23,244 nt of DNA from Clostridia bacterium. GTDB lineage: Bacteria; Bacillota; Clostridia; Christensenellales; CAG-1252. The DNA lies in contig JAEDHM010000004.1 of assembly GCA_016296985.1 (NCBI GenBank), positions 1 through 23,244 on the forward strand. The letters run 5' to 3'. Below the pieces are notes generated by a model. That model made no database searches. It was not told the origin of the DNA and saw nothing but the letters and a program-made list of their open reading frames with translations. The position numbers and the translations under genes were made by a program. Below, one piece after another: positions 22,892 to 23,244 of the stretch (position 1 is the stretch's first letter; each line of letters starts with the position of its first letter).

Positions 22892-23010
22892 TTAAGAATT
22901 CAGGAAAATCAATGCTTTCAAAGCAAACATAAGAATAGTCAAATGCGCCACCCTCTTAACGTACAACGCATGATTTTTCTCCTCGATTTTACAGCTTATC
23001 TCATAATCGC
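22892..23010 (-). other. Possible out-of-frame continuation of the right-edge gene
   Basis: Directly after the stop of the right-edge frame, a shifted frame stays open for about 40 codons to TAA at 22894-22892. It begins FVGDYEISCKIEEK, which reads as a natural continuation of the preceding beta-rich sequence. The later part (hydrophobic, ending LIFLNS) is less convincing. The rest of 22739-23010 holds the hairpin above and nothing else recognised. Confidence 0.35.
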
Positions 23011-23244
23011 CTACAAATTTTTCGCCGAAATGCGAATTTTATACTCACCCGTCTCGCTCAAAACAACCGAAAAAGCAGTACTGTCAAGATCTCTGCTTTT
23101 ATAATTCGTATCGTCTTTACAGTCGGTCGGATAAATATCAATATCTATTCTGCCTGCTTTTTTAGCGATGCAGACAGAAACAACGCCGCTATATCCGTCT
23201 TCAACCTGATAGGTGTAGTACTCCGTTCCGTTTCTAATTATGCC
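23011..23244 (-). CDS. C-terminal end of an unknown protein (partial, probably frameshifted)
   Basis: The 77 codons seen end at TAG (23013-23011), and the start lies beyond the window. The sequence is beta-rich, with alternating segments such as GVVSVCIAKKAGRIDIDIYP and FSVVLSETGEYKIRISAK. This is the pattern of small extracellular beta-sandwich domains such as PPC-like domains, though no family is certain. Codon choice (CCG, ACG, GCG, AGC) looks somewhat different from the core genes to the left. In Bacillus pnp precedes ylxY, so this position may be an insertion point. The frame appears to break at the run GCGAAAAATTTG near its stop. Confidence 0.65.
   Translation of the reverse strand, partial: GIIRNGTEYYTYQVEDGYSGVVSVCIAKKAGRIDIDIYPTDCKDDTNYKSRDLDSTAFSVVLSETGEYKIRISAKNL

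Noticed and set aside
22941..22990. Mini-frame of ten codons after GAGGAG on the minus strand
   Set aside because: The GAGGAG also reads as codons of the likely frameshifted tail (IEE), so the match is probably chance.
22835..23104. 89-codon plus-strand frame at the right edge
   Set aside because: It runs opposite to a better minus-strand frame, has no ribosome binding site and shows no protein-like pattern.

Overview
The window looks like a chromosomal housekeeping region of a low-GC Gram-positive bacterium (Bacillota, probably an uncultured member of the Clostridia). The gene order supports this. The minus-strand series M16 peptidase - ftsK/spoIIIE - rimO - pgsA - cinA - recA - rny follows the Bacillus/Clostridium arrangement, with a YlxY-like deacetylase just upstream of the M16 peptidase. 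The group nadD-yqeK - rsfS is also typical. TGA is used as a stop, and most internal genes have AGGAG-type ribosome binding sites. Genus-level identity cannot be read from the sequence.

Layout from left to right (minus strand unless stated). 1-3252 is smc, cut by the window edge just before its ABC signature. 3448-5271 is an operon of a fused nadD-yqeK gene, rsfS and a small unknown gene. 5347-6124 (plus) is a membrane-protein gene split by a perfect 32-bp inverted repeat. 6121-10482 is a tightly packed operon nth - nfnA - nfnB - obg - yhbY. 10560-10781 encodes a DUF3343 protein, and 10841-11953 (plus) encodes a cysteine desulfurase family enzyme divergent from it. 11993-13597 is rny and 13885-14883 is recA. 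14982-21851 is the five-gene run M16 peptidase - ftsK - rimO - pgsA - cinA, with overlapping or abutting ends. 21973-22683 is the YlxY-type deacetylase. 23011-23244 is the C-terminal end of an unknown gene that appears frameshifted.

The genes cover chromosome organisation and repair (SMC, FtsK, RecA, Nth), RNA and ribosome biology (RNase Y, Obg, YhbY, RsfS, RimO), NAD and redox metabolism (NadD, CinA/PncC domain, NfnAB), phospholipid synthesis (PgsA) and sulfur or selenium handling (desulfurase and DUF3343).

The most unusual signals are these: (a) the split plus-strand gene, where deleting 34 nt restores a 247-codon frame; (b) several operon heads (nadD-yqeK, the M16 peptidase, probably nth and perhaps the split gene) whose -10 hexamer lies 6-7 nt before the start codon, predicting leaderless mRNAs beside other genes with normal leaders; (c) dyad sequences at regulatory positions in front of smc, rny and recA; (d) an N-terminally shortened CinA and a NadD-YqeK fusion with an altered nucleotidyltransferase motif. 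No mobile element, CRISPR array, tRNA or rRNA was recognised. The region is mostly ordinary core genome.
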